From the NCBI GenBank assembly GCA_015039465.1, contig MU130372.1, positions 1 to 29,287 on the forward strand: a stretch of 29,287 bases of DNA, in the 5' to 3' direction. Position 1 is the stretch's first letter. The number at the start of each line of letters is the position of its first letter. Below, piece by piece: positions 10,007-19,129 of the stretch. The notes below the pieces were generated by a model that saw only the letters and a list, made by a program, of their open reading frames with translations, did no database searches and was not told where the DNA came from. A program made the position numbers and the translations under genes. This stretch comes from Phlegmacium glaucopus (taxonomy: Eukaryota; Basidiomycota; Agaricomycetes; Agaricales; Cortinariaceae).

Positions 10007-10309
10007 CTGATCGACGACGATGATTGAGTCATTATGGATGTGATGGGTCGAGTTGAATGCTTACGCGAGCAATGTCATTGATCTCCGCTAAGGCAGAGAC
10101 TGGGACAGAGACTTGGAATTCATGGGCGGCCTAATCGACGACGATGATTCATTGATTATGGCTGTGATGGGCTAAGTTGAACGCTTACAGGAAAAATATT
10201 ATTGATCTGCAAGGCAGATACTGGGGTAGAGACTTCGAATTCCTGGGTAGCCTGAACGACGACGATGGATAAGCAATTTCGGACGCGATGGGCAAAGTTG
10301 AATCCTCAC
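10007..10309 (-). repeat. tandemly repeated small exon/intron units in the NLR-like gene
   Basis: Three introns of exactly 58 bp (10252-10309, 10131-10188, 10007-10064) share their sequence: a GTAAGC or GTGAGG donor, GTTCAACTT/TCGCCC-like middle, and an end ATCATCGTCGTCGAT-AG. The exons they precede start alike: ATQEFEVSTPVSAL, AAHEFQVSVPVSAL and TDHELQVSVAAV. Exons 2 and 3 are 63 and 66 bp, multiples of three, so the number of units can change without loss of frame. This gives a repeated peptide of about 21 residues in the N-terminal linker. Confidence 0.75.
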
Positions 10310-10573
10310 AGTCATTCCAATGGCTTGATTAACCTGGGCGCTTTCAGCTGCAGCGCTACTGGGAACGGATGGCATGAGATCAGCGATGCTCGTTATGGCT
10401 GTCGATGTCGAGGTTGCTACTTCAGGGCTTGAACCGGGAGCATCAGTGGTGGTCAGAGATGTGTGTTTTTCTTTCTTAGACTTGCGAACTTTCTTATAAG
10501 GGCCCTTCATATCGCTGGACATTGGGTTGTTGTCCTCGATGCGCGGTGGGTGATGAGAGGTGATGAGAGGCAA

Positions 10574-10880
10574 GAAGAAAGAAGTCCTGAAACTTCCTTG
10601 TCGAATTTTTCATAATGAAAAGATCACTTGTATTGGCCAAATATCGATCGATGCATTTCTGAGCACTGAGTGATAGTCATTACCCTTGATGCACCTGATT
10701 TCACAAGTAGTCCAACTTTTACACCGAAAGCTGTACCACTTGACTCAAGATGTACTGATGGCCTGGTCCGATGGTAAGGCTATATTTTTACTGCATGTCT
10801 CCCTAACATCGAAGGAATTCGAGCTAGGTGCGTGGCTTTGTTGATGGCTAACGCAGCGGCAGTCATACGGAATATGGTCA
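10574..10880. promoter_or_regulatory. upstream region of the NLR-like gene
   Basis: No gene is seen between the NLR-like start and the pogo-like relic. This should hold the promoter of the minus-strand gene. I see no clear TATA box or named binding site. ATCGATCGAT at about 10643-10652 is a short palindrome of unknown meaning. Confidence 0.3.
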
Positions 10881-12390
10881 ATCAAAGTATAATGGTAAGG
10901 AACAAGAACAGCCAGCCAATCTGCGGAAGGGTACAAGAAAAATTACACAAGAATTAGGCATTCCTAACCAATGGAGGACAATCATCAACAGATACAATGG
11001 CAAGCGAAGTACACAGGAGGCTCGTGAAGCTCAACAACATCTAACACCAGCGGAGGACGACTCGGAATAATCCTCGGAATCAATGGAGCCTGGCAACCGT
11101 ATACTGCGAAAGGTTTGTCTCGAATGTAGTGCACTTGGTTGCTAGAGGAATAGGTGAATTTCAGTGCGAGGATCTGCTTGGCATGGAGGAGACAAGATGT
11201 CTACCTTCTGATCAGTGGATACACGTCGTTGGTGGGCGAAGAGCCAAGACTCAGCATAAACGAGGTGGCGCCGACCACCAAAAATGTGACCGCGATCGTG
11301 ACCATTTGTGTATATGGTACGATACTGAAGCCTACAATTATATTCAGGGGTCAATAAGTGGGGAAATATATCACAAGGTCCGGAAGTACTCACTAAAGAC
11401 AGTGACTGTTGACTGACGCCATCTAGTCTTGCACATTCACCCAAGACAACGAGCTTGGTTGGTGAAAATTTTTGATCCACAGACAAAGGAGAAGGCAGGC
11501 GGACGTACCCATACTAGTAGTTCCCATTACTCACTTGAGCCTTGATTATGCACCGGCTAACAACATTGTTATCTCCTGTTACACAAAGGTGAAGAACAAG
11601 TTCCGAAGCGAAATCCAAATGTTTGGAGATTTGCATAGGCGCAGTGTTGGAAAAGGTGATTTTTCGCGTGCATTCCTCCGTTCCTTCGGTGCCGTTAAGG
11701 TCACGTTTGCGGCAGCTAGTGTCGATCCACTTAATCCTGATGCAATCTCTGACATGCTTCCAACATCTTTGAGTTATCTCCTACGACCCACACAGCCCTA
11801 ATTGCTGGTCCCTCCCGTAACACACTTGCAACACTCCTCGACACCAACATCGCGAGCCTATGATTGATCCACAGCTTGAAACGCCAACAAAACGGAGGCG
11901 TGAATTATCTGGTGCGCTAGCCTGCGTCGTCCAGCTCTCTTCTTCGAAAACGCGGACTTCTCGAGTCCCTACCAGAAATGCCCCAACCCGATTGGTCCCT
12001 CCCAAAAGGTCTGCATTCTACTGGTTATCAGTCCCACGAAGCATTACACACCACACATTGACGAACTCACCCAAAACTACTCTTACTCGCATGATATTAT
12101 TCAGGCTCGGGTAAGTCATCGATGACAAAAATGCGCAGCTTGTCGTCCAGTACGTTCATCTGAGTAAACTTAAACATTCAATCCCTGCAGACGAAGGGGA
12201 ACAAAACAAAAGACAATCGCACCAAACTCTTGACATGGCCGACATCTAACTGCTGATAAATTCTGTTGACGAGCTACGAGAGAACAAGGCAAAAAGGAAG
12301 ACAAATAGAGAAGCAAGAAAGGTCGCCAACAAGATTCAGTGGGAGGATGATGCTAGCAGACCGCCTCTTCAGAGGAGCCTTTTTAACATT
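10880..12390 (+). pseudogene. pogo/Fot1-like (DDE_1) transposase relic
   Basis: Pogo-type transposases cut and paste DNA using an N-terminal helix-turn-helix and a DDE catalytic core. Readable pieces in family order: TRKITQELGIP and YNGKRSTQEAREAQQHLTPAE (about 10932-11060, HTH and linker); TTKNVTAIVTICVYGTILKP then TIIFRGQ (about 11275-11357, start of the catalytic core); IFDPQTKEKAGGR (about 11468-11506); ANNIVISC then KNKFRSEIQMFGDLHRRSVG (about 11550-11655); DPLNPDAISDMLPTS (about 11727-11771); and a basic tail ELRENKAKRKTNREARKVAN near 12270-12330. Frames change several times, stops intervene, and the GHSSH and PPH...LQ core segments expected after AGGR are missing or scrambled. It is dead. 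TIRs and a TA duplication were not found. Confidence 0.7.
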
Positions 12391-12579
12391 ACCTGATGGA
12401 CCTTGGATGGACCCCCCATACGTGCATCGAATAGCAGATTTCACCGGCAGCCGTGAGAACCTATGAGAACACGGATAGCGTCGTCATTAACTCTGTCTAC
12501 CAATGGATTTTAGGCTGGTCCAGCTAAGATCACCGAAGACCAACCACAAACGGTGGAACCTCCGACACCCCCCGCCTCC

Positions 12580-14394
12580 AGAACGACAACTGGCTGAACC
12601 AAGCATAGGTATCTATCGTTCAACGTCGACAATCTCATCACGCTACCTTACAATAAAGACGACCAGTATATCCGTGCTTTCATGTCAGAAACCGTATCCA
12701 TGTTCAAGAGCTGCTGTATCCACCGGTGAAGTTCGGGAGCTACAAGTTGTTCTCGAATCTCAGGTTGTCAATGATAGACTCCCACAAGCTCTCCTCGTCT
12801 TGAAGAGAGATCTCATCAATGTTCAACTCCAAAATAAATTCTCATAAAATCGCCAAACGACAACGTGACTATTACAACTTAAAGGCATCAAGAAAGAGTT
12901 GGGTGTGGGGAGTAATGGCAACGATAAACTTATTGAGAAGTTTTGAGAATGAGCTGCTGCTTTGAAAATGTCAGATGGAGTTAGGAAAGGGTTTCGAAGA
13001 AGAGTTGTGTAAAATGCAAGGATTGGAACCGACTGCAAGTGAGGCGAATGTGACGAGGAATTATTCGGATTGGTGGACTCAGGTATGTAATCGCCCTCTG
13101 AAAATGTCTCATCTAACGTTTCTCATTTAGATTCCTTGGGGTCGTCATACACCTGAAAAATATTCTATTACTCACGCTCAAACTGTACCCAACGAAGACT
13201 TACCGATGTGAAATCATGTATTCTTGAATTCCTAGCTGTTTGTAAACTACGTGGCGCTGTTCGAGGGAAGATTGTCTGCCTCGTTGGATCAACGGGTGTT
13301 GGCAAGATGTCGATTGGCAAAAATATCTGGACTAGGCGGTTCTTCAGATTCAGTTTGGTGGTTTGACAGATGTAGCAGAGATCAAAGGGCATATAAGGAC
13401 TTATGTTGGGTAAGATCATTTCTATTGTTCTCACTACTCAATACTAAGTGGATTTGTAGCACTCTACCAGGCTCAGCTCAGATCATTCAAGCCTTGAAAC
13501 GCGTCGAGACTGAAAACCCACTCGTTCTCAATGATGAAGTTGACAAGATCGGTTGTGGAATTAATGGAGACCCTGCTAGGAGATGGTGGAAGAATAGAAC
13601 AATGGTTTCTTGGACCACTAGTAAGTTTATCTTTTCCTTTCGTAGCTACCGATGTTCTTAACCGTTTTTCTACAGCATGACCCGTAGACCTCTCATGAGT
13701 GCTCTTTGTGTGTACTGGTATGTTGTCATTCTTTGACATCGATACCCCTGGCTGATGTGGGAAAATTAGCCAACAACTTTGACACTCTCTTCTCGATCGC
13801 ATGGAGGTCCTCGAAGTTTCAGGTTATGTTTCTGAAGAAAAGTCGGTCATTGTATCTCGGTAGCTGGGTCCTCAAGCCAAAGAGGCTTCTGGCTTAGCAG
13901 AAGTGGACGTCGATCTAGGATCAAGCGCTGTCGATGTACTCGTCAAGTATTATTGCAGGGAGAGTGGAGTTCGAAACATATCGAGAAGGTGTGTGATTGT
14001 GGATTTTTGGCATTGAGGTTATGGCTTACCTTTTTTGTTGGAAATAGATTCATTGTAAACCTCGTGCAGGAGCTAGGAGAAGATACCTTTCCCCTGAACC
14101 CAAACAACCTGGCACATTTACAACCGTCGACGTTGGCTCAAGTTCAGACATTCCCCCAGCATAACTCCAGAAACCACCACATTGTGATTAACATTGAACA
14201 AAACATTGTCAGAACCCATCGGCGCTATTGAATCAAAACAAGACAGAACACCTCCGGAACCCGTCAGCGCCCTCGAAACGCGAGAACCACCACAAAATGA
14301 GCTCATTTCCAATCATACCACTACTACTGCTCCTGAAACCGATCAGAAGAAACCTGTGACAATGAAAGAGAGGAAGCCAATGCATGTTCACGCT
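12580..14394 (+). pseudogene. mitochondrial Lon (PIM1-type) protease pseudogene with retained introns
   Basis: Lon is the ATP-dependent protease of the mitochondrial matrix. Recognisable in order: DNLITLPYNKDDQYIRAF (about 12630-12680), VSTGEVRELQVVLESQVVND (about 12718-12777), LKGIKKELG (about 12880), [18 protein letters not shown] (from 13131), Walker A as [15 protein letters not shown] (about 13278-13322), [20 protein letters not shown] (about 13481-13540) with [22 protein letters not shown]-like codons near 13823, and LVQELGEDTFP (about 14060). Introns keep GT and AG at 13083-13130, 13410-13459 and about 13621-13676, so the copy came from DNA, not mRNA. Small indels and stops break the frame repeatedly. 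The presequence and the serine protease domain after KERKPMHV are absent; the copy is cut at 14394 by an inserted element. A parental gene should exist elsewhere. Confidence 0.8.
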
Positions 14395-15142
14395 GATGTA
14401 CCTGCGGTGGGGACAGACCGCAAGTAGTACATAGTTCGTGGGGTTGATGTAGTTCTCTTCAGTAGGTGATAGTGAGGTTTTATGAGGTGCGAAGGTTTGC
14501 TTTAAAGTGCAAGATAATGCGCAGAAAAAGCGAAGCCCGCAGGATGATTTTGAAGGAGTGCAAGAGTAGCTTAGCACGACGTTCCAAAGGTGGGATCAAA
14601 AGTGTGGTAATTTGTCCGTTCTCCTCTCTTCCTTTACCCTACTTGCTACTGCTAATAATATAGTAACTAGCAATAGCTAAGTGCGGAAAGGTGAAACAGG
14701 AATGTAAAATGTGGGTTAAAGCGGAGTCACATGGGTCTGGTATTTTGGGAATGAAACATAGGAGATAAGAGCCAAATAAAGGAGACAAGATAAAAATAAA
14801 GGTGATGAGTAATACAGTCACCTGAGTGACCTTCGTTGGAGTCGTGTTTAAAGATTGCAAGAACAGCTGGCAACTGCGAATGATAATGCGAATGTTGGTG
14901 ATGACTGCAAGTATCTGCGATGATCTGCGAGTATTCTGCGATGATCTGCGAGTATGTGCGATGATCTGCGATGATCTGCGATGACCTGCGATGATCTGCG
15001 ATGATCTGCGATGACCTGCGATGACCTGCGATGATCTGCAAGTATCTGCAACGATATGTGAGCATCCGCGAGTATACTGCAAAGGTTGTGAAACCGCAAA
15101 AATGGTGTGTTTACATCCCTAGACGTCTCCTGGGTCCTATCA
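14394..15142 (+). mobile_element. TG...CA-bounded element, 749 bp, 4-bp duplication (family B, copy 1)
   Basis: It starts TGATGTACCTGCGGTGGGGA and ends GTCTCCTGGGTCCTATCA, with ACGC on both sides (14390-14393 and 15143-15146). The same two ends, in opposite orientation, bound the insertion at 24522-24851. The interior holds about 18 copies of a 10-bp unit GATGATCTGC (14880-15060) and no convincing gene; the Ser/Arg/His-rich frames on minus come from the 10-bp repeat. TG...CA ends and a 4-bp duplication suggest a solo LTR or short LTR-derived element, though the ends are also weakly inverted (TGATGTACC against TGATAGGACC). Confidence 0.65.
14880..15062 (+). repeat. 10-bp tandem repeat GATGATCTGC
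   Basis: Units vary between GATGATCTGC, GATGACCTGC and GAGTATCTGC. A shorter run of the same unit lies at about 24595-24650 in the other family B copy. Variation in unit number explains part of the length difference between the two copies. Confidence 0.75.
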
Positions 15143-15262
15143 ACGCCTGATAGTATGTTGGTCTTGACTGGTTTTAACCAGTCTTCAACCAGTCTTCTGC
15201 TGACAAATATATATTTTTGTATCAGAAACGGTTGTTAAGTTAAGTAATAGCCTCCGAACAAG
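15143..15262. other. junction segment with CCAGTCTTC repeats
   Basis: TATGTTGG just after the element at 14394-15142 may still be Lon-derived (a YVG codon run). It then becomes GACTGGTTTTAACCAGTCTTC, close in wording to the GACTGGTC-rich segment at 17295-17440. These may be the two ends of an element into which 15263-17099 later inserted. Confidence 0.35.
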
Positions 15263-15824
15263 GAGGTCTTTACACTCCCCCATGTCTTCCTGGAGGAATC
15301 CTGGTGGATTCCTACCTATTCCTCCTGGAATCCTGGAGGAATCCTACCATTCCTGGTAGGAATACCAGGATTCCAGGAGGAATTTCCCACCAGTCAATTT
15401 CCCCTGAAATTGACATTCCTGGCTCTTCCCAGTCCAGGAGGATTCCAGGAGGATTCCAGGTGGATTCCTGGTACACATACCAGGATTCCCAGAATTCCTT
15501 AGGAATCCCCAACACAGAATCCACCCGGAATCCTGGGAATTCCTGGTACTACCATTATATATTATGTATTATTAATATTTAAAAGTAAAATACTAAAACA
15601 TCAGTAATTCATATATTAGAGGTGGCAATACCTTGCCACCATTTAAATTTTGAATTTTGTTCAGGCCGCGAGGTGTGGTCATGTGACCGCACATGACAAT
15701 ATTTCCCAAATCAACAAACGTTAGTAATATACTCCGTCATCTCACAACCACCACCATCGCAATCGCAACCACCCCAGAACTACGACAATGACAACCAAGA
15801 CACAACAACAACAACGGTTGACGA

Positions 15825-15945
15825 CGAGGATGGAGGAGGAGGAGGATGAGGAGGAGGAGGAGGAGGAGGAGGAGGAGGACGACCAACAACGACGACGACC
15901 AACAATGGCCAACAATGGCCAACAATGGCCAACGACAGCGACAAC
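15825..15945 (+). repeat. GAG/GAC triplet run and CAATGGCCAA units
   Basis: GGAGGA triplets run from about 15831 to 15878, then GACGACGACC and three to four units of CAACAATGGC. The Glu-rich open frame that results has no other support as a gene. Confidence 0.7.
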
Positions 15946-15958
15946 GACAACGACGGCT

Positions 15959-16725
15959 ACCCCCTTAACCAGGGGGGTTTTCGGTTTTTTTAAATTTAAT
16001 TTAATTATTTATTTCGATTCATTAACGACTACCGGCAGCATACAGCAACAACAACGACCCCCCTCCCATCCACCACCACCCTCCACCTCGACACACCACC
16101 ACTCCCTCACCCCCCCTTTACTGGGGGGGTTTTTCAATCCTTATGCTTTGAACAACGACAGCTACCCCCCCTGAACAGGGGGGTTTTTATTCTATTCCAA
16201 CTGACAACAACGGTTACCCCCCCGTATGGGGGGGTTTCATTTTATTTCAACGGACGACGACGTCGAATGTACGACAGACAACATTGAACAAATGACAGAC
16301 AACGACAGACAACGACAGCTACCCCCCCCGTACAAGGGGGGGTTATTTTTATTTCATTTATTTTAGTATGCTACCGGGACGACCACCACCATGCACGACA
16401 ACCACCACCACCCCTCACTGGGGGGGTTGTTTTTATTTTTATTCTTAATTGATTACTCTGACGACAGGTATGATGATGAGGACCCACATTGACAACACCC
16501 AAATGACACACCCAAACAATGACACATGCAAACAATGACACATACAAACAACACATACAAATGACAACGTGTACAAATGACAACACACACATACAACGAC
16601 CCCCCTCACGGGGGGTTTATTTATTTAATATACTATCACAGCCCTCACATGACAACAACAACAACCCCCTCGTCGGGGTTCATTTTAATTTTAATATACT
16701 ACAATCATAACCCCCTCACGGGGGT
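15959..16725. repeat. array of nine C-run/G-run hairpins
   Basis: Hairpins lie at about 15959-15977, 16110-16130, 16164-16184, 16216-16235, 16321-16343, 16408-16428, 16599-16617, 16663-16680 and 16710-16725. Each has four to eight C, a 3-8 nt loop and four to eight G. Before each come ACAAC/ACGAC words and after each T/A-rich sequence such as TTTTATTT. Loops differ (TTAACCA, TGAACA, GTAT, TCAC, TCGT) while the stems are kept. It is the reverse-oriented relative of the hairpins at 1931-2459. Confidence 0.75.
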
Positions 16726-17108
16726 ACATTTTAGTTTAATTAATAGGTTATTAATAAGTGATTAATTTACTTGTATATAATTTTCCATATATATCTTGCA
16801 ATAAATAAAATCAAGGAAAAATTAAATTAAATAAAACAAGTCAATGACTTAGCTGATTTCACCAGAATTCCACCAGGAACTCACCAGGAATCCACCAGGA
16901 TTCCACCAGGAATACCAGGAATACCAGGAATCCACCAGGAATTAACGAGGAATCCACCAGGAATTAGATAGGAATCCCAGGAATCCGTGAGGAATATTCT
17001 CATTTACCAGGAATTCCTGGATTCCTGGAGGATTCCTCCAGGATTCTGGGCAGTCCGGGTGGATTCCTGGAGGAAGACGTGGGGGAGTGTAAAGTTCAGC
17101 CAAACAAG

Positions 17109-17452
17109 CCTAGGAACATTAAATTCCATTACAATTTGGATTTTCTACAGTAATATTAGTAAAATGTCTTATTTTAGCGAATATTTTAGACTATTTTATG
17201 GATCTATTTATTTCTCAGCCAGCTTTTATCGGAATTTTATGATCTTAGGCTTGTTGGAAAGGGGTAAATTGGGGCTACCCTTTTGTTAGTTCAAACCGGT
17301 CTCAACCGCAAAAGACCAGTTAATCGAGACTGGTCTTTTTCCAGTCTTTGATTCTCAAAAATCAAAAGACCAGACCACTGGTCCGGTCTTTTTCCGGTCC
17401 AGTCCGGTCTGATTACAGTCTTTTTCCGGTCTCGTAACTGGACCTTCATACA
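17109..17452. other. non-coding segment rich in GACTGGTC/GACCGGTC words
   Basis: No gene is seen. From 17295 to 17440 the words CCGGTCT, GACTGGTC and CTTTTTCCGGTC repeat in both orientations. The segment abuts the truncated 3' end of the gypsy element exactly after MAPK codons at about 17453, so it marks either an older insertion or the breakpoint that removed the element's end. Confidence 0.45.
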
Positions 17453-19129
17453 CTATTTTGGGGCCATTTTCTTATGGTATAACATTTTGAGGTTCTGTGA
17501 GTCTAGCCAAACTTTCTGTCCCTTCTTGAATGGGATGAAATTTGATTGTCTGTGTTCTGCAATGCATGTGCATGCAAGTTCATGTGCAGCAAGGGCTTCT
17601 TCTCGGTTCTTGATGAGGGTCTTCATTTTATCTTCGATTGAAGGACATTTCGTGTTTTCAAAAGATAAGGGGATCGCAATGGGGGATTCTCCAAACATGA
17701 GTTTGAATGGAGTGTGGAGTCTGTCTGTGTGTCTTCGGTTGTTGTGGGTAAATTCAAGGGTGTTCAGGGCAATGGGCCATTCTTCTGGGTGTGATGCACA
17801 ATAAATCAACAAGCTTCAATTTCTTGGTTAGTTCATTCTGTTGCTCCATCTGTTTGAGGATGATAAGCCGTTGAGAGGGAGGAAGTGATCCCAAGAAGTT
17901 TCAAAAGTTCTCTGAACGATTGAGAAGCAAATTGAGGGCCTCAATCAGAAAGTAGTTGGTTAGGTAATCCAAATCTTTTGTAGAGATTTTCAAGTAAAAG
18001 TCAGGCGGTTTCTTCAGCAGTAATCGTTTTCATCAGAAAAAAATAACCTTGGCCTGGCTGGCTCTGGCTGCCCTGGCCTGCCCTGGCCAGCCCTGAACAT
18101 CTTTGGCTAGGTTTAAAAATCTGAAAAAATGCTAACAAATCACAGAAATATTTATAGCACCCAATTTCAAAAAAAGTACACAATTACATAAGACAGATGC
18201 TGAGATATTAAATATATTAAAATAATTTAATATATTTAATATCTCAGCATCTGTCTTATGTAATTGTGTACTTTTTTTGAAATTGGGTGCTATAAATATT
18301 TCTGTGATTTGTTAGCATTTTTTCAGATTTTTAAACCTAGCCAAAGATGTTCAGGGCTGGCCAGGGCAGGCCAGGGCAGCCAGAGCCAGCCAGGCCAAGG
18401 TTATTTTTTTCTGATGTTGTTGCAAGGTAGAAGAATTACCTCCTTTGTAAGACCTTGGTCGACCATGGACAAGATACTGTCATAGCCATCAGCAGGTGGT
18501 AAATCAGTGATAAAATCCATTGAGCAATTTGCAAATGGATGAGTGGATTTTGCTCCTTCTACAGGGATAAAGGCTGGTTTCAAGGGGTTTTGGTCAATCT
18601 TGAACTGTTGGCAAACTCCACATCCTTGGATGTAGTTCTTCACGAAGGTTCGGAGTCCAGGCCAACAATAATGTTGGCGTACTGCATTGTAAGTTTCTAG
18701 TTCTCCAGGGTGTCCAGCTGTTTCAGGATCATGGAACATTTTGACTATGTCCTTTCGTAGTTTGACATCTTTAGGAATATAGTTTTTTCCTTTGTAGAAA
18801 AGAACCTGTTTTCCGTTGAAGTCTTCAACTGTCCAGTCATTCAAATCCTTCTGCACTGCAGAAGGTCTGGTTTCAAGTAATAATTTGATTGCTTCAGAAG
18901 CATCAAGATCCAGGTCTTTGGCGGAAGCAATTCTGTCTTGTAAATCTGTGTCAATGAGATTGACAAACAGACTGTCAGGTAAAAGAACGACGTCCTCATT
19001 ATCATTGTCTTCCTTGGGACAATAGTTGGGTCATTGAGAGAGGGTGTCCAATTGAATCATTTTAGAGCCAGCCATGTGCACAAGTTTCATATCAAATTCA
19101 GAGAGATATAGTGCCCATCTCACCTGTTG
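17453..19129 (-). pseudogene. gypsy integrase
   Basis: After WALYLSEFDMKLVHMAGSK and further stops comes the integrase. The HHCC zinc-binding domain reads HPGELETYNAVRQHYCWPGL then CGVCQQFK (about 18620-18710). The catalytic core starts CSMDFITDLPPADGYDSIL (first Asp, about 18520) and is broken at 18416 by the palindromic element. It resumes KTITAEETA, TGA at 18003-18001, LLLENLYKRFGLPNQLLSD (second Asp), TGA at 17943-17941, [21 protein letters not shown] 1-nt shift near 17813 precedes IYCASHPEEWPIALNTLEF. The C-terminal part ends abruptly after KKMAPK; no chromodomain is seen. Confidence 0.8.
18031..18416. mobile_element. perfect palindromic element, 2 x 191 bp with 4-nt loop
   Basis: CATCAGAAAAAAATAACC at the left is matched base for base by its complement at the right, and the identity holds through the whole arm to GATATTAAATATATTAAA, with ATAA as the only spacer (18222-18225). 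It includes a CTGGCCTG-rich block. The host integrase frame is restored (CN + KTITAEE) when the element and a 2-bp TT/AA duplication are removed. The lack of a single mismatch between arms means very recent insertion or active homogenisation. Open frames on each arm are mirror copies and not genes. Confidence 0.85.

Larger units (their letters stand above)
6025..10573 (-). pseudogene. NB-ARC/TPR (NLR-like) gene, 7 exons, with frameshifts in the 3' half
   Basis: Fungal NLR-type proteins are signal-transducing NTPases implicated in non-self recognition. Proposed exons on minus: 10573 or 10522-10310, 10251-10189, 10130-10065, 10006-9773, 9710-9466, 9411-9215, 7588-6025. Introns are 58, 58, 58, 62, 54 and 1626 bp. 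The Lys-rich N-terminus leads to PSPIFTGRKDVLDRL, P-loop GLGGIGKTQ (about 9500-9530), Walker B WLIVFDNADDP (about 9225), NILITSRN, and GYIPLAIDHAGAYI (the GLPLA position). VHPLVHCWSRER follows, then five TPRs of about 42 residues (AEHPSTLTSMANLAATY type). Met at 10522 (MSSDMKG) or 10573 may be the start. The frame shifts near 6885 and near 6745, and a further shift near 6045 cuts off at least one more TPR. Either the gene is dead or the assembly has indels. No N-terminal effector domain was recognised. Confidence 0.75.
15263..17099. mobile_element. large non-coding element, 1837 bp, 9-bp duplication (family A, copy 2)
   Basis: The left end GAGGTCTTTACACTCCCCCA and the complement of the right end, CTGAACTTTACACTCCCCCA, form inverted termini continuing through GTCTTCCT. 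Flanks CCGAACAAG (15254-15262) and CCAAACAAG (17100-17108) are a 9-bp duplication with one transition. Subterminal arrays of GGAATTCC/CCAGGATTCC words (15275-15545 and 16860-17075) lie at both ends. The centre holds GAG and CAA triplet runs and nine C/G hairpins. No transposase is present. The termini match those at 25650-26006 and 26310-26826, so the element is probably moved by a Mutator-like enzyme encoded elsewhere (inference). Confidence 0.65.

Noticed and set aside
14639..15099. Ser/Arg/Ile-rich open frames on the minus strand
   Set aside because: They arise from the 10-bp repeat GATGATCTGC read in three frames, with no sequence outside the repeat that looks like protein.
15788..16174. 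Glu/Thr-rich open frame of 128 residues
   Set aside because: It is generated by GAG and CAA/CGA triplet runs inside a non-coding element and crosses a hairpin unit.
15959..16725. Rho-independent transcription terminators (C/G stem followed by T run)
   Set aside because: The fold is terminator-like, but nine in a row without genes, in a fungal nuclear sequence, do not fit that function.
18001..18485. Two identical small proteins on opposite strands (FFEIGCYKYFCDLLAFFQIF)
   Set aside because: They are mirror copies produced by the perfect palindrome; no independent evidence for translation.
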